A stretch of 21,973 nt of DNA. Source: a virus. Both the position numbers and the translations under genes were made by a program. Below, piece after piece: positions 1 through 5,436 of this stretch. The stretch's first letter is position 1. Every line of letters starts with the position of its first letter. Under the pieces are notes generated by a model that ran no database searches, was not told the DNA's origin, and saw nothing but the letters and a program-made list of their open reading frames with translations. The DNA is taken from the IMG/VR virus record IMGVR_UViG_3300001460_000171, positions 4,088 to 26,060 of that record; one strand, given 5' to 3'.

Positions 1-24
1 ATGCAATGACTGCATTATATATAA
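1..24 (+). promoter_or_regulatory. Candidate phage promoter, copy 1 of 3
   Basis: Seen: ATGCAA at 1-6, CTGCA at 10-14 and TATAT at 18-22. The spacing (TGCA boxes 9 bases apart, then 3 bases, then TATAT) is the same as at 1019-1040 and 3068-3089. It lies about 30 bases before the first gene. Inference: this is a promoter whose TATAT is the -10 element. The window edge cuts off any upstream -35 sequence. Confidence 0.5.
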
Positions 25-51
25 GTACATAGACACAAAAAGGAGGGCGAG

Positions 52-414
52 ATGCCTAAGACAGCAGAAAAAGCAGAAAGAATCAAAAGAGACCTGAGCG
101 GTGATTTGTTTGATGTAAACCATGTAACGCGGCGCATGTTCCGTTGTTGGTTGGACGGCTCGTATCTTGGTTATGAGCACTATCAAGCAAACCTTGATTT
201 CTTGAAAAGTAACCACCGTGATCAGGCGCGGCTAACAATGTTTGTAATCTGTGAGTTTGTTGATTTCACAGCACACGATGCAAGTTGTTCTAGAAGTTAC
301 GCAAAGAAAGTGATCGTAGAAACAGTAGGCAAAGAAAAGCTAGAGCGTCTGAATAAGTACCTTGTAGATGATGCACTAGACCTGATTGCTGATTGGCTAA
401 AGGAGGTGGCGTAA
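52..414 (+). CDS. Hypothetical protein, 120 aa, upstream of the cyclotransferase
   Basis: I do not recognise this protein. It is soluble-looking, helical and charged, with no membrane segment or signal peptide. The N-terminus is rich in Lys and Glu, and the middle holds four aromatic residues close together (YLGYEHYQANLDF, about residues 39-51). The start is well supported: AGGAGGG lies at 41-47, just before ATG 52. The stop codon directly abuts the ATG of the next gene at 415, and that gene's AGGAGGTG (401-408) lies inside this one, so the two are very probably translated together. The context (first unit after promoter copy 1, next to a gamma-glutamyl enzyme) suggests an early or accessory role, but no function can be assigned. 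Confidence 0.8.
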   Translation: MPKTAEKAERIKRDLSGDLFDVNHVTRRMFRCWLDGSYLGYEHYQANLDFLKSNHRDQARLTMFVICEFVDFTAHDASCSRSYAKKVIVETVGKEKLERLNKYLVDDALDLIADWLKEVA

Positions 415-822
415 ATGTTATACTTCGCCTATGGATCTAACCTAAACAAACAACAAATGAGTATTCGCTGTCCTAAAGCAAAAGCTTTAGGCGCGGCGTA
501 TATCGTTGGGTGGCGTCTGGTGTTTCGGGGCGTCGCAGATATTGAGCGCACAAACGATCCGTCAGCAATGTTGCCAGTCGGGTTCTGGGACATCACAGAC
601 GAATGTTTGCAGGCTCTGGATCATTATGAAGGGTATCCAAGACTGTACCGAAAGGTAGAGATCAACGGGGCAATGACATACGTAATGAATGCCAGCGGGT
701 ATTCACCACCGAGTAAGTTTTACTTCGATGGGATTTGGCGTGGGTATAGCGACTTCGGGCTTGACCAAACCGAACTTTGGCACGCCAAGGACTGGGTAGA
801 TGAACTGGAGCTAGCGGGATGA
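415..822 (+). CDS. Gamma-glutamylcyclotransferase-like (GGCT/AIG2 family) protein, 135 aa
   Basis: The family cleaves gamma-glutamyl amines or peptides and releases 5-oxoproline from the gamma-glutamyl group. Visible family marks are the N-terminal substrate-binding motif YGSNL (residues 6-10), the following M..RCP.A segment, and LDHYEGYP (residues 68-75), where E72 sits at the position of the family's catalytic acid. At 135 residues it is a normal compact single-domain member with no signal peptide, so it should act in the cytoplasm. It follows the previous gene without a gap, has a strong AGGAGGTG Shine-Dalgarno, and is closed by a terminator at 845-874. The next unit encodes an amidoligase, an enzyme class that makes the kind of bond this family cleaves. 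The fold assignment is firm. The substrate is unknown: glutathione, gamma-glutamyl amino acids, or a modified peptide or protein are all possible. Confidence 0.88.
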   Translation: MLYFAYGSNLNKQQMSIRCPKAKALGAAYIVGWRLVFRGVADIERTNDPSAMLPVGFWDITDECLQALDHYEGYPRLYRKVEINGAMTYVMNASGYSPPSKFYFDGIWRGYSDFGLDQTELWHAKDWVDELELAG

Positions 823-832
823 TAAATTGTTC

Positions 833-907
833 GGGTCGGGATCGGGTCGAGCCTTCGGGCTCGGCCTTTTTTTTGTTCGGGGTTCGGGGTTCGGGGTCGG
901 GGTCGGG
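833..907 (+). repeat. G-tract repeat array, candidate G-quadruplex
   Basis: Seen: G4 tracts at 879-882, 886-889, 893-896 and 899-902, separated by TTC, TTC and TC, with a further GGG at 905-907. A weaker set of G3 tracts (833-835, 838-840, 844-846) lies just before the terminator and uses the same TC/ATC spacers. The array therefore brackets the terminator hairpin. Four G4 tracts with loops of 2-3 bases meet the usual rule for a G-quadruplex. Function is unknown. Confidence 0.75.
845..874 (+). terminator. Rho-independent terminator after the cyclotransferase gene
   Basis: Seen: a 9-bp stem (845-853 with 858-866, one G-T pair) closed by a TTCG tetraloop and followed by eight T residues (867-874). 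This is a textbook intrinsic terminator. It isolates the first unit from the downstream one. Confidence 0.92.
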
Positions 908-922
908 CTTCCCGGTGTAACC

Positions 923-936
923 CGAACAATTGTTCG
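923..936. promoter_or_regulatory. Palindrome CGAACAATTGTTCG, candidate operator, copy 1
   Basis: Seen: a perfect 14-bp palindrome. The 13 bases from 921 recur at 2820-2832, and the left half (CCCGAACAAT) has its exact reverse complement at 826-835. Inference: a binding site for a dimeric regulator, for example one of the two HTH proteins encoded nearby or a host factor. Confidence 0.55.
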
Positions 937-947
937 TGTTTCTTTCC

Positions 948-967
948 CGTGCGCGCACGCACGCGCA
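948..967. other. Alternating purine-pyrimidine tract
   Basis: Seen: 20 bases of strict alternation between pyrimidine and purine, mostly GC and AC/GT steps, between the two palindromes. Such tracts can adopt Z-DNA under negative supercoiling. No gene is present here. Confidence 0.5.
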
Positions 968-991
968 GCCGATCAATAATAAAAAAAATGC

Positions 992-1003
992 GAACAATTG
1001 TTC
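992..1003. promoter_or_regulatory. Palindrome GAACAATTGTTC, candidate operator, copy 2
   Basis: Seen: a perfect 12-bp palindrome preceded by C, repeating the core of the 923-936 site 69 bases downstream. It ends 7 bases before the second promoter-like motif starts at 1011, which is a good position for an operator. The whole gap 823-1095 holds the terminator, the G-tract array, two palindromes, the alternating tract and a promoter. I see no gene in it. Confidence 0.55.
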
Positions 1004-1010
1004 TTTTTTG

Positions 1011-1041
1011 CTTGATTGTTGCAAAGATTGCATGCTATATC
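1011..1041 (+). promoter_or_regulatory. Candidate phage promoter, copy 2 of 3
   Basis: Seen: CTTGATT at 1011-1017, TTGCAA at 1019-1024, TTGCA at 1028-1032 and TATAT at 1036-1040. The same blocks occur at 3059-3089. TTGATT (1012-1017) and TATATC (1036-1041) are 18 bases apart, and TG at 1033-1034 would make an extended -10, so a host sigma-70-type reading also works. The start of the next gene is about 55 bases downstream. Confidence 0.6.
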
Positions 1042-1095
1042 TTGGACATAGCCCAGAGCTATGCTTAACAAAACAGAAAAAAGGTAATTAAAACA

Positions 1096-1296
1096 ATGAC
1101 TTACTTAACATCAAATAGATCATCTAAGCGTTTATCAATTCTTTTCAGCATGGTTATTAATGGCGCAACAGCAATTGAAATATCAAAATCAACATTATGG
1201 CATGTGGAAACAGTTAGAGCGCAAATTGCTGATTTACGTTCTAAAGGTTTTGCAATTCAATATAACGAAACAACCAAAGAATATAAAAGGGGTTAA
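1096..1296 (+). CDS. Small winged-helix/HTH DNA-binding-like protein, 66 aa
   Basis: This is a one-domain protein whose middle reads as a helix-turn-helix (about residues 22-50, with ATAIEIS, WHVETVRAQ and DLRSKGF), followed by a short likely wing. It aligns by eye to residues about 267-320 of the amidoligase two genes downstream: both have R..S/G.R+..L+S, a GAT turn, T.W...T+RA and a basic ...R+ end. Inference: it binds DNA and may regulate this unit or an early gene. It is the first gene after promoter copy 2 and has an A-rich leader with AAAAAGG at 1078-1084. Codon choice is AT-rich compared with the structural genes. The HTH call is by pattern only. A role in protein-protein contact cannot be excluded. 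Confidence 0.72.
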   Translation: MTYLTSNRSSKRLSILFSMVINGATAIEISKSTLWHVETVRAQIADLRSKGFAIQYNETTKEYKRG

Positions 1297-1300
1297 AACA

Positions 1301-1540
1301 ATGTTTTACAAAACTGAAATAGGCGCAACGTATCCTGATTACACACTGTATTTTGCAAATATTAGCGATTTGATGGATCACTTACAGGATTTATTGAATT
1401 TAACAGCGAACGAAATTGAATTCAGCGAGGCTTGGCGCAACGGTCAAGTTTTTACAGTACATGATGGTAATGTTGATAAATCATTTTGTGACTTTCACAA
1501 TGTTATTGATGAAAATTGCGAATACGAATTAAACGACTAA
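1301..1540 (+). CDS. Hypothetical acidic protein, 79 aa
   Basis: I do not recognise this protein. It is acidic, with no membrane segment, and ends EYELND. The reading frame stays open upstream to an ATG at 1160, but that would overlap the HTH gene by over 130 bases. ATG 1301 lies 4 bases after the HTH stop and has AAAGGGG at about 1286-1292, so I choose it. It sits in one unit with the HTH protein and the amidoligase and shares their AT-rich codon choice. A small acidic protein beside a DNA-binding one could be a partner or antagonist, but nothing in the sequence shows this. Confidence 0.7.
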   Translation: MFYKTEIGATYPDYTLYFANISDLMDHLQDLLNLTANEIEFSEAWRNGQVFTVHDGNVDKSFCDFHNVIDENCEYELND

Positions 1541-1572
1541 TCACTTTAATATTAAACAGAAAGGTTAAAAAA

Positions 1573-2751
1573 ATGACTTATATTCAAAATGACAATTATC
1601 CTACGTTTGGCACTGAAGTTGAAATAAAGCAATCCGGCGAAAGCGCGAACTGGAATCCGACATTATGGGCGCAAAGATGCCGCGATAACGGTTTCCATTG
1701 GGTATCAGCCAAGCCAGACGGCACGCCCGAAGTTGACGTTGAGTTTATTATTCCACCATTCACGCTATGCAATGCGGCAAAAGAAGATATAGCGTCTTTC
1801 TTTGCATGGGTGGAAAGCGTTGGGGGAAAAGTAGGTTATCGCAATCTTGGCGGTCATGTGCACATGGGCAATCGTTTTGTGCAAGGTAACATCACCAAGG
1901 CAGATTTTTGGGATAATTCAAAGCGCGAGTATTCAGCCAATGGGCGGTATTATCAGCCAAGCGCTTCAATGTGTCAGCCAATGCCATTGGCATTGGTAAA
2001 AGACGTTATTAGTCGCTATGGCTATCATCAAGGCGATATAAACGGCATCTTGCCGCAATCGCGTCGTGATAACCGTTATAGCCATTCTATGGGTCATGTA
2101 GCTTTTGATGGCCGTTCTTATGATCGTTTTATGCGTGCTGATACCGCTAGCCAAATAACCGATATTATTGGCGGCAAGTTTTACGCTATCAATATGGCCA
2201 CATGGGCGCGCATTGGTACAGTCGAGTTTAGACAGCATCAAGCGACATTAGATGCTGATAAGCTTTTCGCATGGTGCGAATTAATCTTGGCTATGTTTCA
2301 GCATAGTGACTGGAATAGACTAGATTATAACGCGCCAGCTACCACCACCATATCAACACCGGAGCAACCCTATCGCAACGGTTCGCGCATTGGCGTTTTG
2401 TATTCAGCCATGCGTGTTGATGGTGGCGCGACAACTAGGCAATTGATGAACATTACCGGATGGTCAGCCGATACAATTCGCGCACGTGTTAGTGAAATTC
2501 GCAATCGTGATGACATTGGTCAAAATGGTGTCTTATGTCATACGCAACAGGCTTATGGTTCAACATATGGCGATAGCCACGGCCAATATGACCTGAATGG
2601 TTATGAGATTGTCCAGACTATTGAGACCAATATATCCGGCGGCATATCCATGATGCCAGACAATCGAATAGGTATGACAAGTATATGGGCTGGTTTATCA
2701 GATGCCCTATTTGAATATTTTAATGAAAGACGCCAAGCCCTAAACAATTAG
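1573..2751 (+). CDS. Putative GS-fold amidoligase (amidoligase_2 family) with C-terminal winged-helix domain, 392 aa
   Basis: Members of this glutamine-synthetase-like family are predicted to join a carboxyl and an amino group using ATP. Visible marks are the opening strand GTEVEI (residues 13-18), a second acidic strand DVEFIIPP (55-62), the metal-site-like GGHVHMG (93-99), KFYAINM (202-208) and TVEFRQHQATL (216-226). The catalytic part takes up about 260 residues. Residues about 267-320 form a winged-helix-like domain related to the 66-aa protein of the same operon, and about 70 further residues are unassigned. ATG 1573 is chosen over 1516 because the longer form would overlap the previous gene and AAAGG (1560-1564) fits 1573. 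The substrate is unknown. The cyclotransferase-like gene at 415-822 is a plausible partner. The DNA-binding tail could target it to DNA or make it self-regulating (inference). Confidence 0.85.
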   Translation: MTYIQNDNYPTFGTEVEIKQSGESANWNPTLWAQRCRDNGFHWVSAKPDGTPEVDVEFIIPPFTLCNAAKEDIASFFAWVESVGGKVGYRNLGGHVHMGNRFVQGNITKADFWDNSKREYSANGRYYQPSASMCQPMPLALVKDVISRYGYHQGDINGILPQSRRDNRYSHSMGHVAFDGRSYDRFMRADTASQITDIIGGKFYAINMATWARIGTVEFRQHQATLDADKLFAWCELILAMFQHSDWNRLDYNAPATTTISTPEQPYRNGSRIGVLYSAMRVDGGATTRQLMNITGWSADTIRARVSEIRNRDDIGQNGVLCHTQQAYGSTYGDSHGQYDLNGYEIVQTIETNISGGISMMPDNRIGMTSIWAGLSDALFEYFNERRQALNN

Positions 2752-2755
2752 GGCT
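2736..2755 (+). other. Perfect hairpin over the amidoligase stop codon
   Basis: Seen: an 8-bp perfect stem (2736-2743 with 2748-2755) with an ACAA loop. It includes the TAG stop (2749-2751) and lies 19 bases before the terminator hairpin. It could protect the mRNA 3' end or slow termination. There is no T-run, so it is not itself a terminator. Confidence 0.6.
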
Positions 2756-2773
2756 GGCAACATAAATTAGATT

Positions 2774-2800
2774 AGGCCGCTTCTGGCGGCCTTTTCTTTT
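2774..2800 (+). terminator. Rho-independent terminator after the amidoligase gene
   Basis: Seen: a 7-bp GC-rich stem (AGGCCGC 2774-2780 with GCGGCCT 2786-2792), a TTCTG loop and a T-rich tail TTTTCTTTT. It closes the second unit. Confidence 0.88.
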
Positions 2801-2821
2801 GTCTGGTAGGTAGGTAGTACC

Positions 2822-2835
2822 CGAACAATTGTACG
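2822..2835. promoter_or_regulatory. Near-palindrome CGAACAATTGTACG, candidate operator, copy 3
   Basis: Seen: it matches the 923-936 palindrome at 13 of 14 bases (A for T at 2833), and CCCGAACAATTGT is identical at 2820-2832 and 921-933. Like the other copies it lies between a terminator and a promoter-like motif. The rest of the gap 2752-3113 holds a possible micro-ORF, the A-tract repeat and promoter copy 3. Confidence 0.5.
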
Positions 2836-2889
2836 CACTCAGCGGAGCCTGCAGCGCCGCTATCGCATGTTTTATTTCTAAGGTACCCT

Positions 2890-2949
2890 ATGGCATATCA
2901 AAACAGTACAAAATCGGGATGGGTTGGGTATGGCATCCCCCCCAAATAA
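2890..2949 (+). CDS. Possible micro-ORF, 19 aa
   Basis: ATG 2890 opens a 19-codon frame ending at TAA 2947-2949. TAAGG (2879-2883) is placed well for a ribosome site. The peptide starts MAYQNSTKSGW, ends YGIPPK and is basic and aromatic. Nothing else supports it and I recognise no family, so chance is a real possibility. Confidence 0.25.
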   Translation: MAYQNSTKSGWVGYGIPPK

Positions 2950-3020
2950 AATCTTGACAGGGCGACGCGTTGCGCCAAGTTTCCCGCAAACAATCGCCAG
3001 ATTTTGCTCAAATAGGCACT

Positions 3021-3044
3021 AAAAAAAATTTTAAAAAAAATTTT
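3021..3044. repeat. A8T4 repeated twice, phased A-tract
   Basis: Seen: eight A and four T, exactly repeated, with a 12-base period. It ends 15 bases before promoter copy 3. Such tracts bend DNA, and upstream of a promoter they can act as an UP-like element or a site for nucleoid proteins. Confidence 0.8.
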
Positions 3045-3058
3045 ATAACATATTTTTC

Positions 3059-3090
3059 CTTGATTACTTGCAACCTTTGCAATATATATT
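3059..3090 (+). promoter_or_regulatory. Candidate phage promoter, copy 3 of 3
   Basis: Seen: CTTGATT at 3059-3065, TTGCAA at 3068-3073, TTGCA at 3077-3081 and TATAT at 3085-3089. The block order matches copy 2, with one extra base between CTTGATT and TTGCAA. It is 25 bases before ATG 3114. It would drive the unit starting there and possibly the late genes beyond, since I see no terminator before about 7900. Confidence 0.6.
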
Positions 3091-3113
3091 GAATAACAAC
3101 ATAGGAGGGGCAA

Positions 3114-3353
3114 ATGCCTAAGTTTTTATTAAAGATCGGCGGTGATCCGATTGAGTTTGAGTCTGACAATGCGGAGGGTTTTCTTGGTGTGTGGAAGGAC
3201 AGTTACTTTATGCCTGACAAGGATGATGGTGCGTGGTTAAGAACTGCGGCTGCGGCGGCTTGTGACTGGAGTGGCAAGCCTATGAGGTTTGACAATGTGT
3301 CGAATTTCACATCTGACATGATTGATGCTGGTTTGATTGAGGAGGTTAGGTGA
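3114..3353 (+). CDS. Hypothetical protein, 79 aa
   Basis: I do not recognise this protein. It is small, soluble and mildly acidic. It starts with a strand-like MPKFLLKIGG and has an Ala-rich helix (TAAAAAACDW, about residues 43-52). AGGAGGGG at 3103-3110 gives strong start support for ATG 3114. It is the first gene after promoter copy 3. Its stop codon TGA (3351-3353) overlaps the ATG of the HTH gene by one base, so the pair is probably made together. A function as partner or co-regulator of that protein is possible but not shown. Confidence 0.75.
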   Translation: MPKFLLKIGGDPIEFESDNAEGFLGVWKDSYFMPDKDDGAWLRTAAAAACDWSGKPMRFDNVSNFTSDMIDAGLIEEVR

Positions 3354-3718
3354 TGTGGAAGTCAAAAGATTCTTATAGCATGTGGGGTGGTTCTGATTTG
3401 TTAGACAAGCGCAAGTCTTTGGGCATGTCTCAGTTAGTGATGTCTAGTTCGTTGGGCGTTAGTCATAGGATGTATTGTTATTACGAGAGTGGTCAGCAGC
3501 AGATACCGCGTTCCATAGAGTTATCTGTTCGTTGGATGGAGCGTAGTAGTTCTGACGTTATTGAGCCGCCATCAGGTTCTTTGAGTGATTTCGACAGGGA
3601 GCGTATTGATCGTTTATGTGATGCTTTGGTTGGCATTGAGGGTTTTGACGCTGATTCTGACAGGGTTTTGAGTCAGAGTTTGAAGGAGATTGAGTATTTG
3701 TTGTCAAAGTTTGATTAA
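3353..3718 (+). CDS. Xre-family helix-turn-helix protein, 121 aa
   Basis: The N-terminal half holds a Cro/CI-type HTH (about residues 16-60): LLDKRKSLGMSQ, then a SSLGVSHRM recognition-helix region, then YYESGQQQIP. This is the classic order of Xre domains. The C-terminal half is acidic and helical and may form the dimer. The frame can also start at GTG 3350, but ATG 3353 has GGAGG (3341-3345) at good spacing. It follows promoter copy 3 and lies close to the palindromes, so it is the best local candidate to read them (inference). No integrase or second divergent repressor is present, so this does not show lysogeny. As the gene two upstream of TerL, a small-terminase role is an alternative I think less likely. 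Confidence 0.82.
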   Translation: MWKSKDSYSMWGGSDLLDKRKSLGMSQLVMSSSLGVSHRMYCYYESGQQQIPRSIELSVRWMERSSSDVIEPPSGSLSDFDRERIDRLCDALVGIEGFDADSDRVLSQSLKEIEYLLSKFD

Positions 3719-3762
3719 TCCCGTATCATTGGCTTCATCATTTTTAGCAGAGGGTTTTATTT

Positions 3763-5433
3763 ATGATGGGGCCAATGGCACCGCCGCAAGCGGCACCTGC
3801 GCAACCGCAGGTTTTGAATGTAAAGAACACACCTGATCAGCGATTAAAGTTTAAGGATTACATGCGCGGTATATCTTCGCCGCCTATGCCTGCTCCTGCG
3901 CCTATTATGCCTATGCTTCCTGCGCCTAATCCTATTGATCAGGTTGACATATTTGATCCTGTTCAGGGCATGGCATCTGGTGGTGTTGTTGGTGGTCTTG
4001 AGGATTTGGGCAAGATGTCTGATCAGATGGTAGAGGCTTTGAACACTGTTGTTTACGGCGGTGGTCAGGGTGGTGGTATGGGCAGTAGTCAGGGTAGTGG
4101 TATGGGTTATCCTACTCAAATGCCTGCTGTGGAGTTGGGTCTGGGTGACATGAGGTTTCCGTTTAGTGATTTAGACAGTCCGTTTGCTGACCCTATGTTT
4201 AACAACATGCCGCAAGTAGGCGGTAACATGGCTCCGCAAAACCAAATGACTACGCATTTTGGATTGCCCGGTCAGCTTGGTGATTTGCAGGAGGGAGCTC
4301 AGTTATTTGAAGATGTTACGGCTTTTGCCCGTGGTGGACCTGCTGGTTTGGCCGAAGATGAGCGTGCTGGGTTTTCTTTTGATGGTGGTGGTTCTGACGT
4401 TATTGGTGGTTCCAATGACACCAACAGCGACAATCGGGATTCTTTTGATTCTGGCGACAATAATTTTGATTCTGGTGGTAACAATGATGAGGAACCGATT
4501 GAATATATGATGACTGGCAAGCCTCTTGGGGAGGCATTAAAGGATGGTGTAGCGGATCTTTTGAGCACTGTAGATAAAACTAAAAACGATATGATTGAGC
4601 GCATACCTGTTAACAGTCCGTATAAGGCTGGCGTTGAGGTAGAGGCTATTCCAAAGGCTATTGATGCGGTTAATTTTTATGACGCAGGTAGTGACGTGCC
4701 ACATGATTTGTTAAATCCTCTTGGTGAGTTGATGGGCAGCAAGGTTTCTTACGGCGGCAGGGAGTCTAATGTTTTAGAGGATTTGGAGCGCAGGGCTGAT
4801 CCATCTAAGAACAAGCCATTTGGTGATATGTCTATACCGGGTTTTGGTAATATTCCGGGTATAGGTTCTGCTTTAAGCAATGTTGCTGGTAGTATTAACG
4901 CGCAACGTGCTGGCAAGTATTTAGATCAGATTGCCAATCAGGGTGCTTCGGCTGTTAGGGATCCTAAAACTGGCATGGTTATGGGTTATGTTGGTGAGGG
5001 GATTCTTGGTGGTCGTTCTTACACTGGTCGTTCTGGTTACAATCCTCTTGGTACGGGTGCTGTATTAGATCCTCTTACTAATTCTTACACTGTTCCTTTT
5101 GACGATGGCAGTGGTGATATGTTTAGGGATGATGATCCTTTGCCTTCTGTATTAAAGCCTATTGAGGAGGAGGATGAGATTGTTCTCCCGCCTTTGGACA
5201 TTCAGCCGCCTGCTCCTGTTGTTCCTAATGATCCTGTAGATGTTGTTGTTCCTAGTCCTCGTCGTCCGGTTGACGTAAGTGTTCCTATTGTTGGTTATCC
5301 TGAGTTGCCGCAGAACATTTTAGATTTATTGAATCTTTACAATAATCAACCTGTGTCTAGCTTTGCTGATGGTGGTGCTGTTTTGGACACGGCTGCGGGT
5401 AATTTTTTACAGGCTTTGAGATCAGCGGCTTAG
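3763..5433 (+). CDS. Gly/Pro-rich protein with GG boxes, 556 aa, next to TerL
   Basis: I cannot assign a family. The N-terminus is Pro/Met/Ala-rich (residues 1-60). It is followed by Gly/Met/Ser-rich low-complexity segments (about 97-165), an Asp/Asn/Gly-rich stretch (about 203-245), a more ordinary middle (about 250-440) and a Pro/Val-rich stretch (about 470-520). Three GG boxes recur: SGGVVGG (72-78), FARGGPAGL (188-196) and a C-terminal FADGGAV (534-540) close to the tag of several tiny proteins in this window. There is no signal peptide or membrane span. ATG 3763 has AGAGGG (3749-3754), and the stop is 3 bases before TerL's ATG. It probably is a virion or packaging-associated protein; that is inferred from position only. 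Codons are unusually rich in G and T. Confidence 0.75.
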   Translation: MMGPMAPPQAAPAQPQVLNVKNTPDQRLKFKDYMRGISSPPMPAPAPIMPMLPAPNPIDQVDIFDPVQGMASGGVVGGLEDLGKMSDQMVEALNTVVYGGGQGGGMGSSQGSGMGYPTQMPAVELGLGDMRFPFSDLDSPFADPMFNNMPQVGGNMAPQNQMTTHFGLPGQLGDLQEGAQLFEDVTAFARGGPAGLAEDERAGFSFDGGGSDVIGGSNDTNSDNRDSFDSGDNNFDSGGNNDEEPIEYMMTGKPLGEALKDGVADLLSTVDKTKNDMIERIPVNSPYKAGVEVEAIPKAIDAVNFYDAGSDVPHDLLNPLGELMGSKVSYGGRESNVLEDLERRADPSKNKPFGDMSIPGFGNIPGIGSALSNVAGSINAQRAGKYLDQIANQGASAVRDPKTGMVMGYVGEGILGGRSYTGRSGYNPLGTGAVLDPLTNSYTVPFDDGSGDMFRDDDPLPSVLKPIEEEDEIVLPPLDIQPPAPVVPNDPVDVVVPSPRRPVDVSVPIVGYPELPQNILDLLNLYNNQPVSSFADGGAVLDTAAGNFLQALRSAA

Positions 5434-5436
5434 TAA

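Noticed and set aside
662-1033. Reverse-strand frames of 123 and 80 codons
   Set aside because: They lie over the cyclotransferase end, the terminator and the G-tract repeat. Their Arg/Pro-rich products just reflect the C-tracts of the other strand, and no ribosome site or family is seen.
1160-1300. Longer start for the 79-aa acidic protein
   Set aside because: It would overlap the HTH gene almost fully, while ATG 1301 has a ribosome site and normal spacing.
2954-2982. TTGACA at 2954-2959 as a consensus promoter
   Set aside because: No acceptable -10 occurs 16-18 bases downstream (the region reads AAGTTT in GC-rich DNA). Kept only as a note.
2898-3113. Reverse-strand frame of 71 codons in the gap
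   Set aside because: Its sequence comes from A/T tracts and promoter DNA (Phe/Lys/Ile runs), it starts directly at the 5' edge of a + strand gene, and no ribosome site is seen.
3353-3718. Lysogeny switch
   Set aside because: An Xre protein and operator-like palindromes are present, but no integrase, attachment site or divergent repressor pair is seen, so a temperate life cycle is not supported from this window.
4259-4510. Hydrophobic 83-codon frame inside the GG-box protein
   Set aside because: Alternate-frame reading of G/T-rich codons gives Val/Leu runs. It has no ribosome site and lies wholly inside a well-formed gene.
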